From Sphingobacterium thalpophilum (GTDB lineage Bacteria > Bacteroidota > Bacteroidia > Sphingobacteriales > Sphingobacteriaceae), in the NCBI GenBank assembly GCA_945865415.1, contig CAMBFY010000005.1:1-32076 (forward strand): a DNA stretch of 32,076 nucleotides. Reading direction: 5' to 3'. This document shows, piece by piece, positions 23,688-32,076 of this stretch. Both the position numbers and the translations under genes were made by a program. The notes below the pieces were generated by a model. The model did no database searches. It saw nothing but the letters and a program-made list of their open reading frames with translations, and was not told the DNA's origin. Position 1 is the first letter of the stretch; every line of letters begins with the position of its first letter.

Positions 23688-24224
23688 TTGAAATCGTTAC
23701 AACAATATAGCATTCCGTTTACCGGATTAAAACTTGGAGTTCACGATTTTGAATTCGAAGTGAATGATGCTTTTTTTAGTGAGTTTGAATACTCATTGGT
23801 TAAGAGTGGAAGTCTTAAGGTAGACCTTGAACTGGATAAGCAGGAGACAATGATGGTCCTGCATTTTCATATTTCGGGTGAGATGAAACTAGCATGTGAC
23901 GTATGCCTTGCTGATTACCCCTATTCGGTAAAGATTCAAGAAAGGCAGATCGTTCAATTAAATGGCAACGACGAACTGGAGGATGATACCGAAGAAATCG
24001 TTGTATTGAAAAGAAATGAAACTGAGATCAATGTAGCAACATTGATTTATGAATTTATTAATGTGGCAGCACCATACATCAGTCGTTGTACTGACGAAGG
24101 TAACACCAAATGGTGTGATCAGGAGATGATAAGCAAGTTGCAACAACTGGCTCCCGGGCCAAAAGAAGTTGAAGAAGAAATGGCTGACCCAAGATGGGAA
24201 GCTTTAAAGAAAATAAAAAAGTAA
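23688..24224 (+). CDS. yceD: DUF177 / YceD family protein
   Basis: 178 residues of the YceD family, whose genes almost always precede rpmF, as here. Two cysteine pairs, C70 and C73 (CDVC) and C134 and C143 (CTDEGNTKWC), could hold a metal; this pattern is common in the family. In other bacteria YceD-type proteins are linked to 23S rRNA or ribosome maturation; the precise role is unsettled. The start is TTG at 23688 (MKSLQQYSIPFTGLKLG), chosen because the N-terminal block is conserved and no ATG lies near. The acidic insert GNDELEDDTEE (93-103) is notable. Confidence 0.9.
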   Translation: MKSLQQYSIPFTGLKLGVHDFEFEVNDAFFSEFEYSLVKSGSLKVDLELDKQETMMVLHFHISGEMKLACDVCLADYPYSVKIQERQIVQLNGNDELEDDTEEIVVLKRNETEINVATLIYEFINVAAPYISRCTDEGNTKWCDQEMISKLQQLAPGPKEVEEEMADPRWEALKKIKK

Positions 24225-24245
24225 TAATTTAATACAAATCAACAA

Positions 24246-24437
24246 ATGGCACATCCAAAACGGAAAATATCCAAATCAAGAAGAGATAAAAGAAGAACTC
24301 ACTACAAAGCAGTTGCTCCGGGTTTAACAACCTGCCAAACTACTGGTACAGTACATTTACCTCATCGCGCATACACAGTTGACGGAAACTTGTATTATAA
24401 CGGGAAGATGGTGATCGAAAATACCTCTATTGCCTAA
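24246..24437 (+). CDS. rpmF: 50S ribosomal protein L32
   Basis: 63 residues, basic N-terminus [22 protein letters not shown], followed by [27 protein letters not shown]. Only one cysteine is present in place of the zinc-binding four-cysteine set of some L32 proteins, so this is the zinc-free form. It lies 21 bases after yceD and 14 before plsX. This ribosome-to-lipid gene order is conserved across many bacteria. Confidence 0.97.
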   Translation: MAHPKRKISKSRRDKRRTHYKAVAPGLTTCQTTGTVHLPHRAYTVDGNLYYNGKMVIENTSIA

Positions 24438-24451
24438 ATTACCATTCTGAA

Positions 24452-25387
24452 ATGAAGATTGGCTTAGATATAATGGGTGGAGATTTTGCACCCAAAACAG
24501 CAGTTTTGGGTGCATTAGAAGCTCAAAAAGCCTTATCGGCAAACCAAAAATTAGTTCTTTTCGGAGACAAAAACCAGGCTCTTCCTTTTATCACAGAAGC
24601 CGGAATAGAACCTGATGTTTTCGAGTTTGTTCATACCACCGAAATGATCGGAATGGGAGAACACGGTACAAAAGCAGTACTTCAAAAGCCTACCTCAAGC
24701 ATCAGCTTAGGTTTTCAACATCTTAAAGAAGGTAAAATTGATTCCTTTTCATCCGCCGGAAATACCGGTGCAATGTTGGTTGGAGCCATATTTAGCGTAA
24801 AGCCTGTTCCTGGAGTTATTAGACCTGCAGTTGCCACCAATGTGCCAAAATTAAAGTCCGGCTTCGGAATCATGCTGGATGTAGGTGCCAATGCCGACTG
24901 TAAACCAGAAGTACTGGCTCAGTTCGGAGTGTTAGGAAGCCTGTATGCTGAACATGTGTACCATATTACAAACCCAAAAGTTGGTTTGATGAATCTTGGC
25001 GAAGAGGAAGAAAAGGGAAATGTTCTCACTCAATCCACATTCCCTCTGCTGCAAAAATCTGACATCAACTTTATTGGTAACATTGAAGGTCGTGACTTGT
25101 TCAACGAGAAAGCAGATGTTATTGTTTGCGATGGATTTACGGGAAATGTTATGCTGAAATTAGCCGAAACTTTTTATATTCTTACACTCAAAAAAGGATT
25201 TAAAGACGAATTCTTCGACCGTTTTAATTATGAGCAATATGGTGGCAGTCCAATTTTGGGAGTAAACGCACCTGTTCTTATCGGGCATGGAATCTCCAGT
25301 CCGGAAGCAATTAAAAATATGGTACTTTTATCCAGAACCATGATCGAAAGTCAGTTTGTCGATAAAATCAAAGAAGCCTTTAAATAA
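24452..25387 (+). CDS. plsX: Phosphate acyltransferase PlsX
   Basis: Makes acyl-phosphate from acyl-ACP, the first step of the PlsX/PlsY route to phosphatidic acid; a peripheral membrane enzyme. It has 311 residues. [26 protein letters not shown] and [16 protein letters not shown] are the family motifs. It is adjacent to fabH, with 16 bases between, and together they control the start of fatty-acid and phospholipid synthesis. Confidence 0.97.
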   Translation: MKIGLDIMGGDFAPKTAVLGALEAQKALSANQKLVLFGDKNQALPFITEAGIEPDVFEFVHTTEMIGMGEHGTKAVLQKPTSSISLGFQHLKEGKIDSFSSAGNTGAMLVGAIFSVKPVPGVIRPAVATNVPKLKSGFGIMLDVGANADCKPEVLAQFGVLGSLYAEHVYHITNPKVGLMNLGEEEEKGNVLTQSTFPLLQKSDINFIGNIEGRDLFNEKADVIVCDGFTGNVMLKLAETFYILTLKKGFKDEFFDRFNYEQYGGSPILGVNAPVLIGHGISSPEAIKNMVLLSRTMIESQFVDKIKEAFK

Positions 25388-25403
25388 TTATTTCCCATCT
25401 ACC

Positions 25404-26390
25404 ATGTCTAAAATTCATGCTGCAATAACAGCCGTCAATGCTTTCGTTCCGGAATATATTCTTACTAATAAGGAACTTGAAGGGATGGTTGAAACTAATG
25501 ACGAATGGATTACCAGTCGCACAGGTATCAAAGAACGCCGTATCCTCAAAGGTGGTCTTGGAACTTCTGATATGGCAACCCATGCCGTAAATGGTTTACT
25601 TAAAAAGCGCGGGATTAGTGCCGCTGAGATAGACCTTATCATTTTTTGTACTACAACTCCAGACATGGTTTTCCCTGCCTCGGCAAATATTCTTGCTCAC
25701 AAAATTGGGGCTACAAATGCCTGGGGATATGATCTAAATGCTGCATGTTCAGGTTTCCTGTACGGACTATCTACAGGCTCTCAATTCATTGAAACCGGTA
25801 AACATCAAAAGGTTTTGGTAGTCGGGGGTGATAAAATGTCATCTATAATCAATTATAAAGACAGAAAAAGCTGTATTATTTTCGGTGATGGCTGTGGTGC
25901 TGTTTTACTTGAACCAAATACAGAGGGTTTTGGCGTAATAGACTCAATATTAAAAAGTGATGGCTCTGGCGGCCCTTACCTATGCCAAAAAGCAGGAGGA
26001 TCGTTAAGACCCGCAAGCCATGAGACTGTTGATAATGATGAACACTTTTTATTCCAGGAAGGACAGGCAGTTTTTAAATTTGCTGTAACTAATATGGCGG
26101 ATGTCGCTGCAGAGATCATGGAAAAAAATGATCTTAGTTCTGATGATGTAGATTGGCTGGTTCCGCATCAGGCCAACAAGCGAATCATTGATGCTACAAG
26201 CAGTCGTTGTGGTGTATCTCCGGAAAAAGTAATGATTAATATCGAAAAATACGGGAATACAACCAACGGAACTATACCTCTATGTCTATGGGAGTGGGAG
26301 AGCAAACTCAAGAAAGGTGACAATTTGATACTTGCGGCTTTTGGTGGAGGATTCACCTGGGGTTCCTTATATTTGAAATGGGCCTACTAA
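25404..26390 (+). CDS. fabH: Beta-ketoacyl-ACP synthase III
   Basis: Condenses acetyl-CoA (or branched acyl-CoA) with malonyl-ACP to begin fatty-acid synthesis. It has 328 residues from ATG 25404 ([22 protein letters not shown]). An open extension back to 25356 overlaps plsX and is rejected. The catalytic triad is C115 (NAACSGF), H255 (VPHQANKRI) and N285 (YGNTTN). In Bacteroidota FabH often favours branched primers; that cannot be judged here. accB follows 74 bases later. Confidence 0.97.
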   Translation: MSKIHAAITAVNAFVPEYILTNKELEGMVETNDEWITSRTGIKERRILKGGLGTSDMATHAVNGLLKKRGISAAEIDLIIFCTTTPDMVFPASANILAHKIGATNAWGYDLNAACSGFLYGLSTGSQFIETGKHQKVLVVGGDKMSSIINYKDRKSCIIFGDGCGAVLLEPNTEGFGVIDSILKSDGSGGPYLCQKAGGSLRPASHETVDNDEHFLFQEGQAVFKFAVTNMADVAAEIMEKNDLSSDDVDWLVPHQANKRIIDATSSRCGVSPEKVMINIEKYGNTTNGTIPLCLWEWESKLKKGDNLILAAFGGGFTWGSLYLKWAY

Positions 26391-26464
26391 AAAATAAATC
26401 AAAATCGTTTCTTAATAATTTTATTATAATTTTATATTGAAATCGTCCACATAAACTGAACAAA

Positions 26465-26941
26465 ATGGATATTAAACAAATTCAGGAGCTTATTAAATTT
26501 ATTTCCAAGTCAGGTGTAAATGAAGTTTCTATAGAGCAGGAAGATTTTAAAATTACTATAAAAACTAATCAACAGCCCGTTTATCAGGCTCAGACTGCTC
26601 AGCAAATACAACCCGTTTCTACTCCAGCAATAGTAGTAACACCTGCAAGTCCGGTTGAAACTAAACCTGCTGCTGCACTAATAAAGGATGATAGTGCAAG
26701 CTATATTACTGTAAAATCTCCTATGATCGGTACTTTCTACAGATCCTCCAGTCCGGATAAGCCGCTTCTGGTTAATGTTGGTGACGAAATTAAAACCGGA
26801 CAAGTAGTTTGTATAATTGAAGCAATGAAACTTTTCAACGAAATCGAATCTGAAATTTCAGGCCGTATTGTAAAAGTACTTGTAGATAATGCAAGTCCGG
26901 TAGAGTATGACCAACCATTATTTTTGGTGGAACCCATCTGA
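26465..26941 (+). CDS. accB: Acetyl-CoA carboxylase biotin carboxyl carrier protein
   Basis: Carries CO2 on a biotin between AccC and the carboxyltransferase. It has 158 residues. The biotinylated lysine is K122 in IIEAMKLFNEIESE. An alanine-, proline- and glutamine-rich linker (about 38-75) joins the N-terminal helix to the C-terminal biotinyl domain. The 'thumb' segment MIGTFYRSSSPDKP (87-100) is typical of true AccB. It precedes accC, with a 102-base gap that holds an inverted repeat. Confidence 0.97.
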   Translation: MDIKQIQELIKFISKSGVNEVSIEQEDFKITIKTNQQPVYQAQTAQQIQPVSTPAIVVTPASPVETKPAAALIKDDSASYITVKSPMIGTFYRSSSPDKPLLVNVGDEIKTGQVVCIIEAMKLFNEIESEISGRIVKVLVDNASPVEYDQPLFLVEPI

Positions 26942-26953
26942 TTTGGAAATTAA

Positions 26954-27036
26954 CAATTTGAAAATTTGAGGATGATCAGCAGCTAATGCAGGTTTTCGGA
27001 ATTTTCAACTATTCAAGTTTTCCAATATTCAAATTG
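26954..27036. repeat. Word-iterated inverted repeat between accB and accC
   Basis: CAATTTGAA (26954-26962) is the exact complement of TTCAAATTG (27028-27036). The flanks continue the pattern: AAATTTGAGGATG on the left, and TTTTCAACTATTCAAGTTTTCC on the right, so each arm is an imperfect series of TTGAAAAT-like words. It fills almost the whole gap and ends seven bases before the accC ATG. No gene is inside. Confidence 0.5.
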
Positions 27037-27043
27037 AAAAAAA

Positions 27044-28384
27044 ATGTTTAAAAAAATACTCATTGCAAATAGAGGTGAAATAGCTCTTCGAATTATCCGT
27101 ACCTGCAAGGAAATGGGAGTGAAAACCGTAGCTGTTTATTCAACCGCCGATCGCCATAGTCTGCATGTACGATTCGCAGATGAAGCAGTTTGTATCGGTC
27201 CGCCACCTAGTAAAGATTCTTATCTAAATATTCCGAATATAATTTCAGCGGCAGAACTTACCAATGCAGATGCAATTCACCCCGGATATGGTTTCTTATC
27301 TGAGAATGCAAAATTTTCAGCCATATGCAATGAATACGGCATCAAATTTATTGGTGCTACCGCGGATCAAATCAATGGTATGGGCGATAAGGCATCGGCT
27401 AAAGAAACCATGAAATTAGCCGGCGTTCCTACTATTCCAGGTTCTGAAGGTTTGTTATCTGATGTTAAAGAGGGAATTAAAATTGCTAATGAAATTGGCT
27501 ATCCAATTATCCTAAAAGCCACCGCAGGTGGAGGTGGTCGTGGAATGCGCATCGTATGGAATGATTCTGAGTTTGAGCCTGCATGGGATTCAGCACGTCA
27601 GGAATCAGCTGCTGCTTTTGGAAATGATGGATTATATCTTGAAAAATATGTTGAAGATCCCCGTCATATTGAAATTCAGGTAATTGGAGATCAATATGGA
27701 AAAGTATGTCATCTTTCAGAACGTGATTGTTCAATTCAACGCAGACATCAAAAACTGGTGGAGGAATCTCCATCGCCTTTCATGACCCCTGAGCTGCGGG
27801 AAAAAATGGGCGAAGCTGCGATCAAAGGAGCCATGGCTGTGAATTACGAAGGCGCCGGAACTGTAGAATTTCTGGTAGATAAACACCGCAACTTCTACTT
27901 CATGGAAATGAATACCCGTATTCAGGTAGAACACCCGGTTACTGAGGAGGTCATTAATTTTGACCTGATCAAAGAGCAGATCAAAGTTGCTTCAGGTATT
28001 CCTATCTCGGGGAAAAATTATATTCCTGAGATGCATGCCATAGAATGCCGAATCAACGCTGAGGATCCATTTAATAATTTCAGACCTTCTCCAGGACTAA
28101 TAACCAATTTCCATTCGCCTGGTGGGCATGGAGTAAGGGTTGATACTCATGTTTATGCAGGCTACCAGATTCCTCCAAATTATGACTCTATGATCGCAAA
28201 ACTGATATGTGTGGCACAAACCCGCGAAGAGGCAATTTGTACTATGGAGCGTTCATTGAGTGAGTTTGTTATTGAAGGTATAAAAACTACAATCCCTTTC
28301 CACTTAAGATTGATGAAAGACCCCAATTTCCGTGCTGGTAACTTTACTACCAAATTCATGGAAAGCTTTGACCTTAGTGAGTAA
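27044..28384 (+). CDS. accC: Acetyl-CoA carboxylase biotin carboxylase subunit
   Basis: ATP-grasp enzyme that carboxylates biotin on AccB. It has 446 residues. [25 protein letters not shown] is the classical start. [10 protein letters not shown] (79-88), GDKASAK (114-120), the glycine-rich [11 protein letters not shown] (158-168) and [15 protein letters not shown] complete the active site. It is the last gene of the yceD-accC lipid cluster. A hairpin with a T-rich tail follows at 28476-28515. Confidence 0.97.
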   Translation: MFKKILIANRGEIALRIIRTCKEMGVKTVAVYSTADRHSLHVRFADEAVCIGPPPSKDSYLNIPNIISAAELTNADAIHPGYGFLSENAKFSAICNEYGIKFIGATADQINGMGDKASAKETMKLAGVPTIPGSEGLLSDVKEGIKIANEIGYPIILKATAGGGGRGMRIVWNDSEFEPAWDSARQESAAAFGNDGLYLEKYVEDPRHIEIQVIGDQYGKVCHLSERDCSIQRRHQKLVEESPSPFMTPELREKMGEAAIKGAMAVNYEGAGTVEFLVDKHRNFYFMEMNTRIQVEHPVTEEVINFDLIKEQIKVASGIPISGKNYIPEMHAIECRINAEDPFNNFRPSPGLITNFHSPGGHGVRVDTHVYAGYQIPPNYDSMIAKLICVAQTREEAICTMERSLSEFVIEGIKTTIPFHLRLMKDPNFRAGNFTTKFMESFDLSE

Positions 28385-28475
28385 GTTCCAGTGTATATGC
28401 CGGCAAAATACAAAAGACTGTCATTTTTAGTCGCTGAATGTCACAATAGAATTGATGCTTAATAAATATCCACTG

Positions 28476-28515
28476 AATACCATTCTTAATTTAAACAGAA
28501 TGGTATTTTTGTTTT
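28476..28515 (+). terminator. Terminator after accC, overlapping a -7-like word for tatC
   Basis: AATACCATTCT (28476-28486) and AGAATGGTATT (28497-28507) form a perfect eleven-pair stem with a ten-base loop, followed by TTTGTTTT. The 3' arm and tail contain TATTTTTG (28504-28511), an exact TAnnTTTG word that lies only ten bases before the tatC ATG. Confidence 0.75.
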
Positions 28516-28521
28516 AAAATT

Positions 28522-29397
28522 ATGAGTGAGCAACGTACTGACCTAATAAAGGCTATTAAAGAAAAAGGTAAAACCATAGAAGCAGAAATGTCTTTCTTTG
28601 ACCATTTGGATGTCCTCAGGGGCCATCTGATTAGAGCTTCTATTGCTATAGTAACCTTTACTATACTTGCCTTCTCATTTTACGATTTCATTTTCGACAA
28701 GATTATCATGGGACCAGGCAGAACTGATTTCTGGACCTACCGAATGATGTGCCTGGCCACCGAAAAGTTTAATCTCGGTGCTGACTTTTGTGTAAAAAAA
28801 CTCAGTTTTAATATTATAAATACTGAGCTTGGCGGACAATTTACATTGCAGCTCAACTCATCTTTAATGATCGGGATAGTGTTAGGAGTACCTTATCTAC
28901 TATTTGAAATATGGCGATTCGTAAAACCTGCATTACACGAAAATGAACGTAAATCCGCTACGGGTTTCGTTTTCTGGGCTTCTTTATTGTTTACTCTCGG
29001 ACTAGCATTTGGGTATTATGTTATCGCTCCTCTGTCGATCAATTTCTTATCCAATTATGAGGTCAGTTCCATTATTAATAACCAAATCACCATTTCATCC
29101 TATTTTTCTGTTGTAGCTACTCTGACAATCGGTGCTGCAATCACGTTTGAATTGCCGATTGTTATCTATATACTTTCAAAACTGGGCATCATGACTCCTG
29201 AGTTCATGAGATCTTCCAGAAGATATGCTACAGTTATAATTTTAATCATTGCCGCTATTGTTACCCCTACTCCAGATCTAGTGACCATGCTTACAGTTAG
29301 TTTCCCATTATTTCTACTGTATGAATTGAGTATTTACGTGTCAGCACGCGTTGCAAGCAATAAGAAAAAAGCAGAAATAGAATTTTACAAAGATTAA
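28522..29397 (+). CDS. tatC: Twin-arginine translocase subunit TatC
   Basis: Polytopic core of the Tat export system for folded proteins; binds the twin-arginine signal. It has 291 residues with six predicted membrane helices. The N-terminal MSFFDHLDVLRGHLIRA is the conserved signal-binding segment (family FxxHLxELRxRL). FVKPALHENERK is the invariant loop proline/glutamate region. The first periplasmic loop has an insertion (residues about 65-100), as is usual in Bacteroidota. tatA/tatB are not in the window. The likely coupling with rpiB (41 bases downstream) is seen often in this phylum. Confidence 0.96.
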   Translation: MSEQRTDLIKAIKEKGKTIEAEMSFFDHLDVLRGHLIRASIAIVTFTILAFSFYDFIFDKIIMGPGRTDFWTYRMMCLATEKFNLGADFCVKKLSFNIINTELGGQFTLQLNSSLMIGIVLGVPYLLFEIWRFVKPALHENERKSATGFVFWASLLFTLGLAFGYYVIAPLSINFLSNYEVSSIINNQITISSYFSVVATLTIGAAITFELPIVIYILSKLGIMTPEFMRSSRRYATVIILIIAAIVTPTPDLVTMLTVSFPLFLLYELSIYVSARVASNKKKAEIEFYKD

Positions 29398-29438
29398 TAA
29401 AACACTTTATACTCGATTTTTTAACAGGATTTAAAAAG

Positions 29439-29873
29439 ATGAACCAAAATATTTCCATCGCTATAGGAGCAGATCATGCAGGTTTTGAATACAAAAGCAT
29501 TCTTGCAGATTTTCTGAAAGCATATCATGTTAAAGACTTTGGAACCTACAGTGCCGATTCTGTAGACTATCCGGACTTTGCACATCCGGTAGCCAGCGCT
29601 GTTGAAAATTCTGAATTTACAATCGGAATATTGATTTGCGGCAGCGCCAATGGTGTAGCAATCACAGCCAATAAACATCAGGGTATCAGAGCCGCAATTT
29701 GCTGGAATGAAGAACTTGCCGAGCTTGCAAGATCCCATAACAATGCAAATATTCTTTGTATCCCGGCCAGATTTATTAGCACTGAGCTTGCCAAACAAAT
29801 CTGTACAAAATTTATCACTACAGAATTTGAAGGTGGCCGTCATGCCAACAGGGTAAATAAAATAGCCTGCTGA
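29439..29873 (+). CDS. rpiB: Ribose-5-phosphate isomerase B
   Basis: Interconverts ribose-5-phosphate and ribulose-5-phosphate in the pentose phosphate pathway. It has 144 residues. IGADHAGFEYK (D12, H13), ICGSANGVAITANK (catalytic C67) and SHNNANILCIPAR (99-111) are the RpiB/LacA motifs. The usual CGSGxG loop reads CGSANG. It lies 41 bases after tatC, with AGGA about ten bases before its ATG, and 25 bases before the M28 peptidase. Confidence 0.95.
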   Translation: MNQNISIAIGADHAGFEYKSILADFLKAYHVKDFGTYSADSVDYPDFAHPVASAVENSEFTIGILICGSANGVAITANKHQGIRAAICWNEELAELARSHNNANILCIPARFISTELAKQICTKFITTEFEGGRHANRVNKIAC

Positions 29874-29898
29874 TCATTTTAAACTAACCAAGTAACAT

Positions 29899-31506
29899 AT
29901 GATTTCAAAAAAAACAATTTGGGCACTATCTCTGCTTTGTGTTTCCGCACAGGCTTTTGCCCAGGATCCAAATGCAAAAAAATTTTCTGAGGAGATTAAC
30001 GTAAAAAATGCAAAAAAACATTTGACAATCCTTGCCTCCGACAAGTTTGAAGGAAGAGAAACAGGTAAGGCAGGTGCTGAAAAAGCAGCTAATTACATAG
30101 CCAAAGAGTTTAAAAAATTAAATTTAACTGCACCTGTAAATGGATCATATTTTCAGGATGTTCCGCTGGTAGAGACCTCTTTTGATGTTAGGTCTTTTAT
30201 TTCAAACGGTAAAACACTGAGCCTGGGAAAAGAATTTCTATTTTCAGGTAGCGGAGAAGCTAAATCAATCGATGCCAGTGAAATAGTATTTATTGGTTAT
30301 GGAATTGGAGCAGAAAACTATGATGACCTAAAAAATATCGATGTAACCGGAAAAGTGGTTTTGATGATCAATAAAGGTGAGCCCATGAATAATGGGATAT
30401 CAGCAATCAGTAAAACCTCAAAAGCATCAGACTGGAGTACGAACCGGTTAAAACGCTTACAATATGTAATGAGTAAAGGTCCTTCAGTTATTCTTGCGGT
30501 AAATCCGGATGTAAGTGCTGCACTTCAATCGTATTCCCCAAGAAGTGGCAGATTAACAATCAAAAAAGAAACAAAAGCTGCAGCAAATAATCGCCCTGGA
30601 ACCGCTGCTTATTTCAGCATAGCACCGGATATAGCAAACCAGATTCTGAAAAATTCCGGAAAAAACTATGAAGATTTAAAATCAGCAATAGATAATAGCG
30701 GTACCCCACAATCTCAGGTTTTGAAATCTCAAATCTCAATGAATTATGGTCCTGTTAACAAGGATGTTAAATCTGTGAACGTAATGGGATATCTGGAAGG
30801 TACTGACCTTAAAGATGAACTGGTAGTTTATTCGGCACATTATGACCATATCGGACTGACAACTGATGGTGGTGCAGATAAAGTTAACAATGGTGCAGAT
30901 GACGACGGATCAGGCACTACAGGAGTACTAAACATAGCCAGAGCCTATGCAAAAGCTAAAAAAGCTGGACATGGCCCACGTAGAAGTGTATTGTTCTTAA
31001 TGGTAACCGGTGAAGAGAAAGGACTACTAGGTTCAGAATATTACTCTCTGAATCCGGTTTTCCCAATAGCTAACACCATTACCAACCTGAATATTGACAT
31101 GATTGGTAGAACCGGTGAATTATACAAAGGCTCTGCTGATTCTGCGAATTACTGCTACCTGATCGGTTCTGATAAGTTAAGTACAGATCTGCATAAGATC
31201 AGTGAAAACGCGAATGCTGTTTACACTAAGATGAAAATTGATTATAAATACAATGATCCAAATGACCCTGAGCGTATCTATTACCGTTCAGATCACTATA
31301 ATTTTGCCAAGAATGGTGTACCCATTGTATTCTATTTTAATGGTGTACATGAAGATTACCACAAAGCGAGTGATGAAGTAAGCAAGATAAATTTTGAATT
31401 GCTTGCAAAGCGCGCTCAACTGGTATACTATACTGGTTGGGATCTTCTGAACCGGGATAAAAGACCGGTAGTTGATGTAAAAAATGATATGCCGGCTACG
31501 CGATAG
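29899..31506 (+). CDS. Secreted M28 family zinc metallopeptidase
   Basis: 535 residues. A signal peptide (1-21, MISKKTIWALSLLCVSAQAFA) with cleavage before QDPN predicts export. The N-terminal part includes a PA-like region (about 95-150, with IVFIGYGIG), and the C-terminal part is an M28 aminopeptidase domain. Zinc ligands and catalytic residues are visible: H314 in YSAHYDHIG, the aspartates of NGADDDGSG (334-336), the Glu pair in TGEEKGLLGSE (372-373), D in NIDMIGR, and H in GVHEDYH. It probably trims peptides in the periplasm or outside the cell. A close paralogue follows in tandem after a terminator. Confidence 0.93.
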   Translation: MISKKTIWALSLLCVSAQAFAQDPNAKKFSEEINVKNAKKHLTILASDKFEGRETGKAGAEKAANYIAKEFKKLNLTAPVNGSYFQDVPLVETSFDVRSFISNGKTLSLGKEFLFSGSGEAKSIDASEIVFIGYGIGAENYDDLKNIDVTGKVVLMINKGEPMNNGISAISKTSKASDWSTNRLKRLQYVMSKGPSVILAVNPDVSAALQSYSPRSGRLTIKKETKAAANNRPGTAAYFSIAPDIANQILKNSGKNYEDLKSAIDNSGTPQSQVLKSQISMNYGPVNKDVKSVNVMGYLEGTDLKDELVVYSAHYDHIGLTTDGGADKVNNGADDDGSGTTGVLNIARAYAKAKKAGHGPRRSVLFLMVTGEEKGLLGSEYYSLNPVFPIANTITNLNIDMIGRTGELYKGSADSANYCYLIGSDKLSTDLHKISENANAVYTKMKIDYKYNDPNDPERIYYRSDHYNFAKNGVPIVFYFNGVHEDYHKASDEVSKINFELLAKRAQLVYYTGWDLLNRDKRPVVDVKNDMPATR

Positions 31507-31523
31507 AATTAATTAAAGAAGTT

Positions 31524-31578
31524 AAAAAAGCCCCGCCCCGCCCCGGATTTAAACCGGGGTCCGTGCCGGGGCTTTTTT
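31524..31578 (+). terminator. Nested GC-rich hairpin terminator between the two M28 genes
   Basis: AAAAAAGCCCCG (31524-31535) pairs perfectly with CGGGGCTTTTTT (31567-31578). Inside it, CCCCGG (31541-31546) pairs with CCGGGG (31554-31559). The result is a two-level stem closed by A/T runs, so it can act on either strand. It lies 17 bases after the first peptidase stop. Confidence 0.88.
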
Positions 31579-31642
31579 ATTTATGCTCAAAAGGATTACA
31601 TTACTAAACAATAATTCAGCTAAATCCTGAACTCGATTAAAA

Positions 31643-32076
31643 ATGAAAAAACAACTAGCAGGCTTTTTACTCTTCGCAGCCATTTCGATTCAATGCTTTG
31701 CTCAGGATGTTACAGCTAAAAAATATGCTACCGAGATCAATGCTAAAAGAACGAAAAAACACCTGAAAATATTGGCCTCAGAGAAATTTGAGGGCAGAGA
31801 AACCGGAAAACATGGGGCTGAAATGGCCGCAGGTTACCTTGCACGCGAGTTTAAGAAATTGAAACTTATTGCCCCTGTTAAGGGAACCTATTTTCAGGAT
31901 GTCGAGTTAATCGAAACCTCTATTGTCGTCAATTTATTGGAAGTAAATGGCACCAAATTAAAGCAAAAAACAGATTTTTCCTTTAGTGGCAGCGGCGAAG
32001 CGAAAATAATCAATGCAAATGAGCTGACTTACATAGGACTCGGGACTGAATCGGAGCTAAAAAACACAACTATAAA
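31643..32076 (+). CDS. Second secreted M28-family peptidase, partial (cut by window end)
   Basis: An open frame from ATG 31643 to the end of the window, 144 codons without a stop. It begins with a signal peptide (MKKQLAGFLLFAAISIQCFA, cleavage before QDVT). The next region aligns without gaps to the first peptidase: for example KKHLKILASEKFEGRETGK against KKHLTILASDKFEGRETGK, and FSFSGSGEAK against FLFSGSGEAK. By eye about 52 of the first 73 mature residues are identical. It is therefore a tandem paralogue. The catalytic domain lies beyond the window, so activity cannot be judged. Confidence 0.9.
   Translation, partial: MKKQLAGFLLFAAISIQCFAQDVTAKKYATEINAKRTKKHLKILASEKFEGRETGKHGAEMAAGYLAREFKKLKLIAPVKGTYFQDVELIETSIVVNLLEVNGTKLKQKTDFSFSGSGEAKIINANELTYIGLGTESELKNTTI

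Noticed and set aside
25356-25403. Longer N-terminus for fabH
   Set aside because: It overlaps the plsX 3' end in another frame, and the FabH family begins at [10 protein letters not shown].
29421-29843. A 140-codon minus-strand frame opposite rpiB
   Set aside because: It is the mirror of a well-supported rpiB gene, rich in Cys and Lys, with no recognisable domain.

Overview
The window looks like an ordinary chromosomal stretch from a Bacteroidota bacterium, most likely a member of the Sphingobacteriaceae or a close relative (Pedobacter- or Solitalea-like). This rests on low-to-medium GC, the cluster yceD-rpmF-plsX-fabH-accB-accC, a fused ThrA, weak or absent Shine-Dalgarno sequences, TAnnTTTG-type -7 promoter words, and protein sequences of Bacteroidota type. 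The genus is an inference. No prophage, insertion sequence, CRISPR array, rRNA or tRNA gene was recognised.

Layout. 1-442: a possible minus-strand ORF remnant, an S-adenosylmethionine riboswitch (192-290) and a degenerate repeat leading into metH. 442-5547 (+): metH and metF, the methyl-transfer end of methionine synthesis, separated by a four-helix-bundle (23S rRNA intervening-sequence family) gene that sits between inverted repeats like a small mobile unit. 5548-5729: a convergent gap with three hairpins. 5730-10680 (-): the threonine operon thrL-thrA-thrB-thrC. Ahead of it is a classical translation-controlled attenuator: a leader peptide rich in Thr codons, a terminator, and an alternative antiterminator pairing. 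10832-12549 (+): rsgA, dtd and a MazG-like pyrophosphohydrolase. 12586-15081 (-): a 2-phosphosulfolactate phosphatase (comB), gcvT and rnhB. 15311-18789 (-): a SpoIIE-type phosphatase, then an overlapping pair of a GT2 glycosyltransferase and a flippase-like membrane protein. 18898-19464 (+): ruvC. 19471-22260 (-): a HIT protein, greA, a 2-hydroxyacid dehydrogenase and rsmA. 22518-28384 (+): pdxA, yceD (DUF177), rpmF, plsX, fabH, accB and accC, covering pyridoxine synthesis, a ribosomal protein and fatty-acid initiation. 28522-32076 (+): tatC, rpiB and two tandem secreted M28 peptidases, the second cut by the window end.

How the genes work together. The left third is amino-acid metabolism under RNA-level control: a SAM riboswitch reads the product of the methionine cycle before metH, and an attenuator reads charged tRNA-Thr (perhaps also tRNA-Ile) before thrABC. 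The right third is the conserved lipid-initiation cluster.

The most unusual material is not protein-coding. It is the thr attenuator, the four-helix-bundle element between metH and metF, and several intergenic inverted repeats built from short repeated words (before metH, between accB and accC, and more weakly before pdxA). The latter may be gene-less relatives of the four-helix-bundle element. I saw no clearly new multi-gene defence or biosynthetic system.
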